Shown here in pieces: positions 15,437 through 23,184 of a DNA stretch of 64,000 nt. The number at the start of each line of letters is the position of its first letter. Positions within the stretch are counted from its first letter, which is position 1. The notes under the pieces were generated by a model. It ran no database searches. It saw only the letters and a program-made list of their open reading frames with translations, and had not been told where the DNA came from. The translations under genes were made by a program, and so were the position numbers. The DNA lies in contig DATLUQ010000019.1 of assembly GCA_035533015.1 (NCBI GenBank), forward strand, positions 1 to 64,000, in the 5' to 3' direction. This DNA is from Gemmatimonadaceae bacterium. GTDB lineage: Bacteria; Gemmatimonadota; Gemmatimonadetes; Gemmatimonadales; Gemmatimonadaceae.

Positions 15437-16798
15437 CTAGACCAGCCGCGTCCGGACGCGCGCGCTCACGAAGTCGAGCACGATGACGATGGCGGCAATG
15501 GCGATGAACGACGACCCCACGGCGCGGAAGTCGCCCTTGAGGATCCACTGATAGAGGAAGAATCCGATTCCCCCGCCACCCACGAAGCCGATGATCGTGG
15601 ACGTGCGGACGTTGATGTCCCACCGGAAGAGGGTGAACGACGCGAACGCCGGCACGATCTGCGGAAACACCGCGTAACGCACCATCTGGGCCCAATTCCC
15701 ACCCACGGCACGGACGGCCTCCAGCGGCCCCGGGTCGATGCCCTCGATGGCTTCGGAGTACAGCTTGCCCAGCGCGGCGATCGTGTGCAGGGTGATCGCG
15801 ATGACGCCGGCGAACGGGCCCAGCCCCACGATCACCACGAACACGATGGCGATGATCAGCGCCTCGATGGACCGGACGATATTGAGCACCGTGCGCGTGA
15901 GCACGTAGAGCGCGAACGTGAACCGGTTGGCGCTCATCAGATTCCGGGCGGCGAGGAACGCGAACGGCACGGCGCCGAGCGCACCGAAGGTCGTGGCCAT
16001 GAGCGCCAGGAACAGCGTCTCGAGGATCCCCTGCAACACGTAGTGACCGTTCTCCGACAGCCGGAACCCCGGCAGCGGGCGGGCCTGCGTGAGGTAGACG
16101 CGATGCTCCAGCGGCAGCGTGGGATCGGGCGCGGCGGCCAGCGCGGTTGGCGGTACGTGGATGACGGCGTGCAGCGTGCCGGCGGGACCGGTCGACACGT
16201 ACAGGGGGGTGGCGAACTCGGCACCCAGCGCGAGGCGGTTGCCGATGGGGGTTGCCCACTGAATCTCGGTGGGAGTGCGGGACCACAAGCCGGTCGCATC
16301 CACGGTCAGGCTGTCGTTCACCGCGGTGCAGGCGGGGGAGATGGTCACCTGCACTCCGCGCATCGCGTTCGTCGCGGCCGGTGGATGCGCGCTACACGGT
16401 ACCTCCACCGGTGCCCATGCCGATTTGAGCGTTTGACGCCGCACCACGAAGTCCGGGTGAAGCATCGGACCGACGATGGACGCCGCACGCGCGGAATCCT
16501 TGGTGAGCTTCGAGAGGTCGATGTCGGTGACCTGCCAGCCGATACCGTACGCCATGACGAGCATCGCGGCGGCCGGCACGAACGCCGAGCGTTGCCTCCC
16601 GGCCGCGATGCCGGCCGCGTCCCAGACGTTCCACGCCCAGATGACCGCCGGAGCCGCGTACCACCCGGTCACGCCGTACCAGAGCGATACGAGCACGGAG
16701 ATGACCACACTCGCGAACACCACCGCGCCGCGGTAGCGCTGGCGGGCGTGGAACTGCCCCAGCCCCGGCAGGATCAGGGAGAGCAGGGCATCGATCAC
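15437..16798 (-). CDS. phnE: Phosphonate-type ABC permease with N-terminal TM2-like segment and extracytoplasmic insert
   Basis: 453 residues from a GTG that overlaps the PhnC stop (GTGA). The N-terminus LLSLILPGLGQFHARQRY resembles the TM2/DUF5683 hairpin and is followed by two further hydrophobic segments. An extracytoplasmic region of about 160 residues (roughly 110-265) carries EVPCSAHPP and ISPACTA, matching the cysteine spacing of the partner permease. The BPD_transp_1 domain contains EAVRAVGGNWAQMVRYAVFP and GFVGGGGIGFFLYQ. It should pair with the downstream PhnE as a heterodimeric channel. The additions are probably a related domain acquired before the permeases duplicated; this is inference from the shared cysteine pattern. 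Confidence 0.87.
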   Translation of the reverse strand: MIDALLSLILPGLGQFHARQRYRGAVVFASVVISVLVSLWYGVTGWYAAPAVIWAWNVWDAAGIAAGRQRSAFVPAAAMLVMAYGIGWQVTDIDLSKLTKDSARAASIVGPMLHPDFVVRRQTLKSAWAPVEVPCSAHPPAATNAMRGVQVTISPACTAVNDSLTVDATGLWSRTPTEIQWATPIGNRLALGAEFATPLYVSTGPAGTLHAVIHVPPTALAAAPDPTLPLEHRVYLTQARPLPGFRLSENGHYVLQGILETLFLALMATTFGALGAVPFAFLAARNLMSANRFTFALYVLTRTVLNIVRSIEALIIAIVFVVIVGLGPFAGVIAITLHTIAALGKLYSEAIEGIDPGPLEAVRAVGGNWAQMVRYAVFPQIVPAFASFTLFRWDINVRTSTIIGFVGGGGIGFFLYQWILKGDFRAVGSSFIAIAAIVIVLDFVSARVRTRLV

Positions 16799-17571
16799 GC
16801 CTGGGCCGGTTCCACCGTCGAGGCGCGTACCTCCTGCGCCTCCTCGCCGTAGATCTCCTTGAACTTCGCGCGGTCGATCTCGTTGGGCAGTCCCTCGAAC
16901 ACCTTCACGCCGTCCTTGAGCGCGATGACCCGCGTGGCGTAGCGATGCACGAGGTCGAGGAAGTGCAGGCTGCAGAGCACGGTCATCCCATCCTTGTTCA
17001 GCTGCTCGAGGCGGCGGAGAATGGAGTGCGAGAGCACGGGGTCGAGCGACGCGACCGGCTCGTCGGCCAGGATGAGCTTGGGCTCCTGCATCAACGTGCG
17101 GGCGATGCCCACCCGCTGCTGCTGTCCCCCGGACAGGGAATCGGCACGGCGGTCCGCCTTGTCGGCGATGCCCATGCGCGCGAGCGCGTCCATGGCGCGT
17201 TGGCGATCGGCGTGGGACCAGATGCCGAGCAGGCTGCGCAGCGGATTGACGTACCCGAGGCGCCCCGCCAGCACATTGGTGATCACTCGACTGCGTTTGA
17301 CCAGATTGAAATGTTGGAACACCATGCCGATCTGGCGCCGCAGCCGCCGCAGTTCACGCGGCGGGGCGGCCGTGATGTCCGCGCCGTCGAGCAGTACGCG
17401 GCCTTCCGTCGGGTCGATCAGACGGTTGATGCAGCGCAGGAGCGTGGACTTGCCCGATCCGGACAGCCCGATGATGACCAGGAATTCCCCGTCCTCGACC
17501 GTGAAGCTCACGTCCTTGAGCGCGACGGTCCCGTTCGGGTAGACCTTCGTGAGATGTTCGACGCGGAGCAC
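16795..17571 (-). CDS. phnC: Phosphonate/phosphite ABC transporter ATPase
   Basis: 258 residues starting at GTG 17571, 11 bases after the phnD stop; no ATG is available in frame. Walker A is GLSGSGKSTLL (about residue 35), the Q-loop MVFQHFNLV, signature LSGGQQQRVGIART, Walker B LILADEPVASLD and the switch His in LCSLHFLDL. RSRVITNVLAGRLGY is typical of PhnC and separates it from amino-acid importers. It powers uptake of phosphonates, phosphite or a related phosphorus compound. Its stop overlaps the start of the first permease. No C-P lyase or phosphonatase genes occur in the window, so the substrate cannot be narrowed. Confidence 0.92.
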   Translation of the reverse strand: MLRVEHLTKVYPNGTVALKDVSFTVEDGEFLVIIGLSGSGKSTLLRCINRLIDPTEGRVLLDGADITAAPPRELRRLRRQIGMVFQHFNLVKRSRVITNVLAGRLGYVNPLRSLLGIWSHADRQRAMDALARMGIADKADRRADSLSGGQQQRVGIARTLMQEPKLILADEPVASLDPVLSHSILRRLEQLNKDGMTVLCSLHFLDLVHRYATRVIALKDGVKVFEGLPNEIDRAKFKEIYGEEAQEVRASTVEPAQA

Positions 17572-17582
17572 GGCCGGCGGCG

Positions 17583-18527
17583 CTACTTGACGTACTGGCT
17601 GAGATCCACGCCCGACGCCTGGAGGTACGACCGGAATTCGTCGTACACCGTGTCGTTGGCCTTCACGAGCCCGCCGATCTGGTACAGCTCGTTGAGCGCC
17701 TTCTTGCCGGCCTCGGTGCCGGCAATCTCGAGCATGGCGGCCGTGATCGTGTCGCGCAGGGCCTGCGGCATGTCCGGCGCGTACGACATGTTGTCGTTGG
17801 GGATGATCGGCTTGGTCTCGAACACCACCACGACCTTGTTGTCCACGTCCGGATGGTCGGGGGCGATGTTCGAGCGCGCGTCCACGAACACCGTGCCGTA
17901 ATCGCAGATGCCGCCGTCGTACAGCGCCTCGACCACCTGCGTGTGGCCGCCGGCGTACACGGGCGTAGGGATGTCGGCGTCGGTGAGCCCCGCCTTCTTC
18001 ATGAAGATGAGCGGGACCACGTGCCCCGATGTGGACTGCTCGTCGGAGAAGCACACGCGTTTGCCCTTGAACTGCAGCAGAGTGGGCAGATCGGCGTCGG
18101 CGGCAGGGATCTGCGGCGCGGGTTTGAACCCGGACGCCACGTTGGCCAGGAACTCGGCGCCGTAGTTCTCGGTGCCGAAGCGCTTGGTGATGAGCGCGAC
18201 GTCGGCGTAGCCCTTCTCGTGGGCGAGGATGTAATTGAAGGTGGCCATCCATCCGATCTGCGCGTTGCCCGAGCCCATGGCTTCGGTGAGCGCGGCGTAG
18301 GAGGTGGGGACCACGCCCTTGAACGTGAGGCCCGTGGCCTTGGAGAGGAGGTCGAGCAGCGACTGCCCGCTTGCGGTGATCTGCTGCGACGTGCCGGCCG
18401 GTTCGAAGGCGACGATGATCGGATTGCTGGGGCTGCCCAGAGTGGCCGGCTTGGACGAACAGGAGACGAGCGTCAGGGCGGACGCGAGGGCCAGCATCGG
18501 CAACACGAACGAATGGCGCTTACTCAC
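17583..18527 (-). CDS. phnD: Phosphonate/phosphite-binding lipoprotein
   Basis: 314 residues. GTG start at 18527 with GGAGGAGCA immediately upstream. A lipobox (LTLVSCSSK) shows it is lipid-anchored, as expected for a binding protein. Conserved features of PhnD/PtxB are present: VPTSYAALTEAMGSGNAQIGW, then KGKRVCFSDEQSTSGHVVPL in the hinge and ligand region, and GICDYGTVFVDAR. It captures the ligand and delivers it to the PhnE/PhnE channel. First gene of the phnDCEE operon. Its leader contains a GC hairpin at 18571-18590. Phosphate-starvation control would be usual for such operons, but I did not find a convincing Pho box. Confidence 0.9.
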   Translation of the reverse strand: MSKRHSFVLPMLALASALTLVSCSSKPATLGSPSNPIIVAFEPAGTSQQITASGQSLLDLLSKATGLTFKGVVPTSYAALTEAMGSGNAQIGWMATFNYILAHEKGYADVALITKRFGTENYGAEFLANVASGFKPAPQIPAADADLPTLLQFKGKRVCFSDEQSTSGHVVPLIFMKKAGLTDADIPTPVYAGGHTQVVEALYDGGICDYGTVFVDARSNIAPDHPDVDNKVVVVFETKPIIPNDNMSYAPDMPQALRDTITAAMLEIAGTEAGKKALNELYQIGGLVKANDTVYDEFRSYLQASGVDLSQYVK

Positions 18528-18570
18528 TGCTCCTCCGAGGGTGCCAGGTCATGACACGTGGAACGGGACC

Positions 18571-18590
18571 CGGGCGGGGAGGTCCGCCCG
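18571..18590 (-). promoter_or_regulatory. Leader hairpin upstream of phnD
   Basis: CGGGCGG and CCGCCCG enclose a 6-base loop about 45 bases before the phnD GTG. It may be an attenuator-like or ribosome-standby structure; no riboswitch class was recognised in the surrounding 18528-18774 region, which otherwise shows no gene. Confidence 0.25.
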
Positions 18591-18774
18591 GCTGGACGAG
18601 ACTCATGGCGTAACGAAGAATCGCCTTGGGCACCCAGGGCTGCGTCCCAAATCTGTATCGATTGGCGGTCCCGGCGCTATGGAGTTCTCCACCTGGAGCG
18701 AAACGCAGGCCTCGCCCCCATGTCGGGACGTCGGGCAACAGACGGGACTCCGTTGGGGCTGGGCGCGCCGTGGA

Positions 18775-18907
18775 CTAGACGTGCTGGTCCACCAGGATGG
18801 GATTGCCGTCGGGATCCACGGCCATGAAATATGCCGGACCCGCGGTCGTCTCATCGGCCTCTGCGGTCAGGCACGGCCAGGCTGATGGAGATGGCGGCGA
18901 GTTGCAT
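18775..18907 (-). pseudogene. Stub: VOC/glyoxalase-family gene reduced to its two ends
   Basis: An ATG at 18907, with GGAG seven bases upstream, opens MQLAAISISLAVPD, the standard N-terminus of VOC (vicinal oxygen chelate) proteins. Within 40 bases the frame breaks, and in a second frame the sequence resumes as YFMAVDPDGNPILVDQHV and a stop at 18775, the standard VOC C-terminus. The middle ~90 codons are gone and the junction is out of frame (133 bp total). Both original start and stop are therefore preserved around an internal deletion. It lies between the amidohydrolase stop and the phn operon leader. Confidence 0.7.
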
Positions 18908-18948
18908 GGTGGCTCCTGCGGTTCGGGGTGTGCGCGCTCCTCGACTGC

Positions 18949-20724
18949 CTACCGATCCGGCGCTTTCGCTCCGCCGCTCTGCGACGAATCCGTGCCGGTG
19001 TACACCACCTTCCCGCCCACGATCGTGTACAGGACCTTGGTGCCGAGGATCGAGTCGGGCGGCACGGTCATGATGTCGCGCGACAGCACGGTGATGTCCG
19101 CGTATTTCCCGGGGGTGAGCGACCCCTTCTCGTGCCGCTGGAACGCCACGTACGCGCCGTTCATGGTATAGGTCTGGAGCGCCTGTTGGCGCGTGAGTGT
19201 CTGATCGGGGAAGAACGCCGAATCGGTACCCACGGCCCAGCGCGTGACGCTGCACTGGAACGAGGCGATGGGGCTGATCTTCTCCACCGGCACGTCGGTG
19301 CCGTTGGTCACGACGGCGCCCGTCTTCCAGAGCGACCGCCAGACGTACGCGCCCTCCTCGGCACGCTGCATGCCGAGCCGGGGCAGGACGTACGGCGCGT
19401 CGGAGCAGGCGTGGATTCCCTGCATGGACGCCACGACGCCCATCTGCGCGAAGCGGGGGATGTCGCTCGGGTTCAGGTGCTGGGCGTGCTCGATGCGCCA
19501 GCGCAGCGTGTCGCTCTTGACGTGGTGCTCCTTGAAGACGGCCTCATACGTGTCGAGCGTCTCGCGGTTGGCGCGGTCGCCGATGGCGTGCACCGAGATC
19601 TGGAATCCGTGCGCGATACCGATCTCGGCGATCTCCTTGATCCGCGACATCTTCGTGACGTTCAGTCCCGTGTTGGTCGGATCGTCGTCGTACGGCTTGA
19701 GCATCCACGCGCTGCGGGAGCCGAGGGCGCCGTCGGAGGTGATCTCGCCGATGGCGCGCACTGTGAGGTGGCCGTTCCCGTAGTCGATCATCCGGTGGGC
19801 GACGAGCGAGTCCACGTCGTCGGGGCGCACCTCGTTCTGGCTCACGAGGATGTAGAGGCGGAGGGGCATGTCGCCCTCGTCCACCATCCTCTTGATGAAG
19901 TCGATGGTCTTGAACGACTCGCCCATGTCCTGGAACGACGTCACGCCGTTGGCGAGCGCGTTCTGCGTGGCGAGGTGGATCTCGTTGCGGAAGTCGGAGT
20001 CGGCTTGAGCCGGCGTGCGCTTGGCGAGCTCCCTGGCCAGCGCGGCGCGCATCAGGCCCTGCGCGCCGTCCACGAGGATGCCCGTGGGACGTCCGCGCGA
20101 GTCCTTGATGATCCGGCCGCCGGGCGGGTTCGGCGTGTTGGGACCGATGCCCGCGAGGCGGAGCGCCGCGTCGTTGGCGATCAGGGCGTGTCCGCTGGCG
20201 TGCTCGAGGATGACCGGGTTGTTCGGCGCCGCGGCGTTGATCAAATCGTTGGTCTGGAACCCCTCGACCACGCGTCCAGGCGACTGCTTCCATTTTTCCT
20301 GATGCCAGCCGTGCCCCTGGATCCAGGCGCCCGGCTTGGCCTGCTTCGCGGCATCGGCCACCATCGAGGCGATCTGCTGCCAGGTGGGTACGCCCATGAG
20401 GTCCAGTTCGGTGAGGTCCTGGCCCAGCCCGGTGAAGTGGCCGTGCGATTCGATGAAGCCCGGAATCGCGAGGTGGCCCTGCAGGTCGATGACCTTGGTG
20501 TTGGGTCCGACGTAGCGCTGGATGTCGGCGTCCGATCCCACGGCGGTGATCCGGTCGCCGGTGACGGCGACAGCCTGGGCGTTGGCGATGGTCGAGTCCA
20601 TCGTGACTACCGTGCCGTTGCGGAGGACCATATCGGCGGGGGCGACGTGCTTGGCGCACCCGGCGGCGAAGAACGGCAGGAGCGCGACCAACGAAACGAG
20701 CGCGGGAAAGGAACGGCGATGCAT
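18949..20724 (-). CDS. Lipoprotein amidohydrolase (YtcJ-like)
   Basis: 591 residues. A lipobox (LLPFFAAGCAKH) marks it as an envelope lipoprotein. The amidohydrolase-3/YtcJ family is recognised by VLRNGTVVTMDS at the start, the metal-binding FIESHGHFTG (HxH, about residue 93), HAIGDRANRETLD, RIEHAQHL and GTDVPVEKISP with the catalytic Asp. The metal-dependent hydrolase barrel would act on amide or ester substrates outside the cytoplasm; the substrate is unknown for most of this family. The ATG at 20724 is the one that yields the signal peptide. Divergent from the DinB gene, with 120 bp between starts. Confidence 0.87.
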   Translation of the reverse strand: MHRRSFPALVSLVALLPFFAAGCAKHVAPADMVLRNGTVVTMDSTIANAQAVAVTGDRITAVGSDADIQRYVGPNTKVIDLQGHLAIPGFIESHGHFTGLGQDLTELDLMGVPTWQQIASMVADAAKQAKPGAWIQGHGWHQEKWKQSPGRVVEGFQTNDLINAAAPNNPVILEHASGHALIANDAALRLAGIGPNTPNPPGGRIIKDSRGRPTGILVDGAQGLMRAALARELAKRTPAQADSDFRNEIHLATQNALANGVTSFQDMGESFKTIDFIKRMVDEGDMPLRLYILVSQNEVRPDDVDSLVAHRMIDYGNGHLTVRAIGEITSDGALGSRSAWMLKPYDDDPTNTGLNVTKMSRIKEIAEIGIAHGFQISVHAIGDRANRETLDTYEAVFKEHHVKSDTLRWRIEHAQHLNPSDIPRFAQMGVVASMQGIHACSDAPYVLPRLGMQRAEEGAYVWRSLWKTGAVVTNGTDVPVEKISPIASFQCSVTRWAVGTDSAFFPDQTLTRQQALQTYTMNGAYVAFQRHEKGSLTPGKYADITVLSRDIMTVPPDSILGTKVLYTIVGGKVVYTGTDSSQSGGAKAPDR

Positions 20725-20844
20725 GGGAGTCGAGGGCTCGGGGAACGAATGGAAGCTGACACTTCCCGAACATCGGAAGGGGCGCGGCGGCGCGCCAGGG
20801 GGCACAAGTTTGTGCGGCCAAGGATCCCCCACCCCGGAGGACGT

Positions 20845-21426
20845 ATGAAGACCCCGTCCGTTGCCGTACTCGCCCTCGCACTGGCGGCCGGCCTCGGCGC
20901 CCAGCAGCCCGCCGCCCCCGCCAACCCGATCACCGCCGCGTTTCGCGGCCGGATAACCGGGCTGTCCCGGAACGTCGTCCAAGCGTTCGATTCGATTCCC
21001 GAATCCAGGTTCGGCTACAAACCCACGCCGGCGCAGCTCACGATTGGGTACATCGCCCAGCATGTGGCGGAGGACAATTACCTCTTCTGCAATGCGTTCG
21101 GCGACCTGAAGGCGACCATTCCGGACGACGAGCGGACCACGCCCGACTCGGTGAAGGCCGGGTGGCCCAAGGAAAAGCTCATGACGCAGCTCCGGGCGTC
21201 GTTCGAGTTCTGCGGCAGGGCACTGGACCAGGTCACCGACGCGAGCCTGGCCGGGGAAACGACGCTGACCTACGGCGGCCGGTCGCGGAGCGTGTCGCGC
21301 GCGGCGATGGTGCTGGGGCACGCGCTCGATCTCGCAGATCACTACAGTCAGCTCGCGAACTATATGCGGCTGAACGGCATTCTGCCCCCGACGGCGCTGC
21401 CGCGGCCGGCGCGCGGAGGGGAGTAG
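20845..21426 (+). CDS. Secreted DinB family protein
   Basis: 193 residues with GGAGG four bases before the ATG. A cleavable signal peptide (VAVLALALAAGLGAQQ) precedes a four-helix DinB domain. The three metal-binding histidines of the fold are visible: GYIAQHVAEDN (about residue 77) and VLGHALDLADHYSQL (about 160-166). The DinB/YfiT fold binds Ni or Zn and includes thiol-dependent transferases, but exported versions have unknown roles. Pro/Arg-rich C-terminus. It is transcribed divergently from the amidohydrolase and converges on the DUF2164 gene. Confidence 0.83.
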   Translation: MKTPSVAVLALALAAGLGAQQPAAPANPITAAFRGRITGLSRNVVQAFDSIPESRFGYKPTPAQLTIGYIAQHVAEDNYLFCNAFGDLKATIPDDERTTPDSVKAGWPKEKLMTQLRASFEFCGRALDQVTDASLAGETTLTYGGRSRSVSRAAMVLGHALDLADHYSQLANYMRLNGILPPTALPRPARGGE

Positions 21427-21451
21427 CGGGCGCAAATGAGGCTGGGTTGCG

Positions 21452-21736
21452 TCATGCGGGCGGTCTCGGCTTGCGGAAAGGCGAGGGCGACGCAGCCCAG
21501 TACGTCAGTTCCTTCTCGTAACAGACGCCTTCGAGGTCGCCGAGTCGATCCTGGAGGTACGCGCGAGCGTCGGTGACGGCCTGGTTGTACACCGACGGGC
21601 CGATTTCCTCGAGACAGTAGTCGAGCAGCAGGCCGGCTTTGAGATCGCCGACGTCCTGGTCGAGGTTCTCGGCGAAGTAGCGCTTGATCGAAGCGATGAG
21701 CTTCTGTCTCGTATCGGCCGGAAGCGTGATGGCCAT
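21452..21736 (-). CDS. DUF2164 family protein
   Basis: 94 residues. MAITLPADTRQKLIASIKRY followed by FAENLDQDVGDLKAGLLLDY and EIGPSVYNQAVTDA is the DUF2164 signature, a small helical family of unknown function widespread in proteobacteria and Firmicutes. The C-terminal tail is about ten residues longer than most and Pro/Arg-rich. No clear ribosome binding site precedes the ATG; the upstream sequence is the tail of an unidentified stub. Last gene of a same-strand block HigB-HigA-GNAT-DUF2164. Confidence 0.82.
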   Translation of the reverse strand: MAITLPADTRQKLIASIKRYFAENLDQDVGDLKAGLLLDYCLEEIGPSVYNQAVTDARAYLQDRLGDLEGVCYEKELTYWAASPSPFRKPRPPA

Positions 21737-21755
21737 GGCGGGGCTGGGTGGTTGG

Positions 21756-21860
21756 CTACTTGGCGTGCAACGACATGCCGGGAACGCTGGGCGGTGGAGC
21801 CGCCACCATCAACGGCTCGCCGGTCAGCTTCAGCGTTCGTTCGCCTGCAGCCACTAGGAT
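21756..21860 (-). pseudogene. Possible stub: unidentified protein tail between GNAT and DUF2164
   Basis: Between the GNAT stop and the DUF2164 start the minus strand has a 34-codon open stretch ending at a TAG (21756-21758). It reads LVAAGERTLKL, then TGEPLMVAAPPPSVPGM and SLHAK. The hydrophobic strand/turn pattern with a Pro-rich end looks like a real protein C-terminus rather than random translation, yet no start or RBS exists and it runs into the GNAT gene in another frame. I cannot name the family. By analogy with the other stubs here it may be a remnant. Confidence 0.3.
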
Positions 21861-22411
21861 AGCTGAATCCGGAACCGCATGCCTTCCGCGCCCCCGTGAG
21901 ACGCGGGCTTCGTGAAGTACTCGACGAACGTGCCGCCATTACGAGCAATGACGCGCTGCGACGCCAGGTTGGTGGCGTCGGTGGTAAGCTCGACGAACGG
22001 GAGACCAGATTGCCGCGCGAGCGGGAGCAGCAGGCCGAGCGCTCGAGTCGCATATCCGCGCTGACGCTTCCATGGTACGACGCTGTACCCGATGTGGCCA
22101 AGGCAATGAGGCGGGAGCGCCGTCGTTCCCGGTTGCCAGCGCAAGCCGATGCTTCCGGCAAAGCTCCCATCCCACATCCACAGCCGATATCCCGGCAGGC
22201 GCGCTACGACCGAGCCATCCGGAAGCGTGATTGGCGGACCGTTGCCCTCAGGGTCGACCTGCGCTGCGAGGAAGGCGGCCGAGTCGGCCTCGATGCGCGC
22301 CAGCTCGTCGGCCGCCGCTTCCTGCCGTTGCGTGTCAGCGGACCACCCACGGCGCAGCGCGTCTGCATAGCTGGCAAGGTGCTCCACACTTGGCCACACG
22401 AGATCCATCAT
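21854..22411 (-). CDS. GNAT family N-acetyltransferase
   Basis: 185 residues, starting at the first of two adjacent ATGs (22411). The acetyl-CoA-binding core is visible: GHIGYSVVPWKRQRGYATRA contains the R-x-x-G-x-A loop that binds the pyrophosphate, followed by FVELTTDATNLASQRVIARN, the beta5-alpha4 region typical of RimJ/ribosomal-type or small-molecule GNATs. The N-terminal 70 residues include a charged helix (RRGWSADTQRQEAAADELAR). The substrate is unknown. A 16-bp inverted repeat sits just before the start codon. Related to the GNATs found next to toxin-antitoxin loci in accessory regions. Confidence 0.85.
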   Translation of the reverse strand: MMDLVWPSVEHLASYADALRRGWSADTQRQEAAADELARIEADSAAFLAAQVDPEGNGPPITLPDGSVVARLPGYRLWMWDGSFAGSIGLRWQPGTTALPPHCLGHIGYSVVPWKRQRGYATRALGLLLPLARQSGLPFVELTTDATNLASQRVIARNGGTFVEYFTKPASHGGAEGMRFRIQLS

Positions 22412-22413
22412 CG

Positions 22414-22429
22414 GTATCTTTAGAGATAC
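22414..22429. promoter_or_regulatory. Inverted repeat immediately upstream of the GNAT start
   Basis: GTATCT and AGATAC flank a 4-base loop, ending 2 bases before the GNAT ATG. It could occlude the ribosome site as RNA or be an operator. The element replaces the place where a Shine-Dalgarno sequence would be expected. Confidence 0.3.
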
Positions 22430-22443
22430 GTGATTGCAGGCTA

Positions 22444-22468
22444 ACGCCGCGGCGCTCTGCCGCGGCGT
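22444..22468 (-). terminator. GC hairpin between higA and the GNAT gene
   Basis: A perfect 10-bp stem (ACGCCGCGGC and complement) with a 5-base loop, lying 115 bases downstream of the higA stop and 33 bases upstream of the GNAT start on the minus strand. No T-tract follows, so it may be a weak terminator or a processing/stability element. Confidence 0.4.
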
Positions 22469-22582
22469 CCTATCATCTTCCACAGCCCACGCCGACGGCA
22501 CCAGCGCCTCGTTGGCAATTCCTGCGTGATCATGGGAGGAGCTAATCCACAATCAGGCTGGAGGGCCAGCCCGTCATATTTT

Positions 22583-22888
22583 CTAGCTGGCCGGGGCGAG
22601 AACGGCGACCTCGCGCTCGAGGCGCTTCCCCAGCAGATCGCGTTGGATTTCGAGGTCAAAGCGCGCCTGAAGATTCAGCCAGAAACGGTCACTCGTCCCA
22701 AAGTAGCGCGCCAGCCGCAACGCCGTATCGGCCGACACCGCGCGCTTCCCATGAACGATCTCGTTCACGCGGCGCGCCGGGACGTTGATGTCGTGAGCCA
22801 GGCGATACTGCGAAAGCCCGAACGGCTCGATGAAGTCGTGCAAGAGCACTTCACCCGGATGAATCGGAGCCAGTTTGCGCATCGTCAT
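22583..22888 (-). CDS. higA: HigA family antitoxin (HTH)
   Basis: 101 residues. KLAPIHPGEVLLHDFIEPFG leads into an XRE-type helix-turn-helix (LSQYRLAHDINVPARRVNEI) and the HigA/VapI signature RAVSADTALRLARYFGTSDRFW. The ATG (22888) has GAGGAGAGGGA directly upstream. It lies 9 bases behind the higB stop, the toxin-first order typical of higBA. The antitoxin should neutralise HigB and repress the operon by binding the palindrome in its promoter. Confidence 0.92.
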   Translation of the reverse strand: MTMRKLAPIHPGEVLLHDFIEPFGLSQYRLAHDINVPARRVNEIVHGKRAVSADTALRLARYFGTSDRFWLNLQARFDLEIQRDLLGKRLEREVAVLAPAS

Positions 22889-22897
22889 TCCCTCTCC

Positions 22898-23179
22898 TCA
22901 GTGATAATCGACGATCTCGACTTCGTACGCATTCCCCGACTGCCATCGAAAGCAGACCCGCCATTGATCGTTGATGCGGACGCTGTGCTGGCCGGCTCGG
23001 TCCCCGTGTAGCTTCTCCAGACGATTCCCCGGCGGGACCCGTAAGTCCTCCAGCCGCTCAGCAGCGTCCACGGCGACGAGCTTCCGCAACATGATCCGGT
23101 GCCGTTGCGCGGGGAACCGCCGCACGCGGTCGCGGGCGAACAGGCGTTCCGCTTCCGGACTCGCGAAGTCCTTGATCAC
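22898..23179 (-). CDS. higB: HigB family toxin (RelE-type mRNA interferase)
   Basis: 93 residues from a GTG at 23179, supported by the family beginning (I-K-x-F). The RelE fold of the Kler/PemK-like HigB group is recognised by HRIMLRKLVAVDAAERLEDL, PPGNRLEKLHGDRAGQHSVR, then INDQWRVCFRW and the end VEIVDYH. Conserved basic residues and the terminal His would cut mRNA on the ribosome when HigA is depleted. First gene of the operon. The predicted -10 ends 5 bases before the GTG, so the transcript is probably leaderless. Confidence 0.92.
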   Translation of the reverse strand: MIKDFASPEAERLFARDRVRRFPAQRHRIMLRKLVAVDAAERLEDLRVPPGNRLEKLHGDRAGQHSVRINDQWRVCFRWQSGNAYEVEIVDYH

Positions 23180-23184
23180 TCGGG

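Noticed and set aside
14290-18527. Phosphonate catabolism cluster
   Set aside because: Only the transporter is present; no C-P lyase, phosphonatase or phosphite dehydrogenase gene lies in the window.
18528-18774. Riboswitch in the phnD leader
   Set aside because: Only one GC hairpin is visible; no conserved riboswitch core sequence was recognised.
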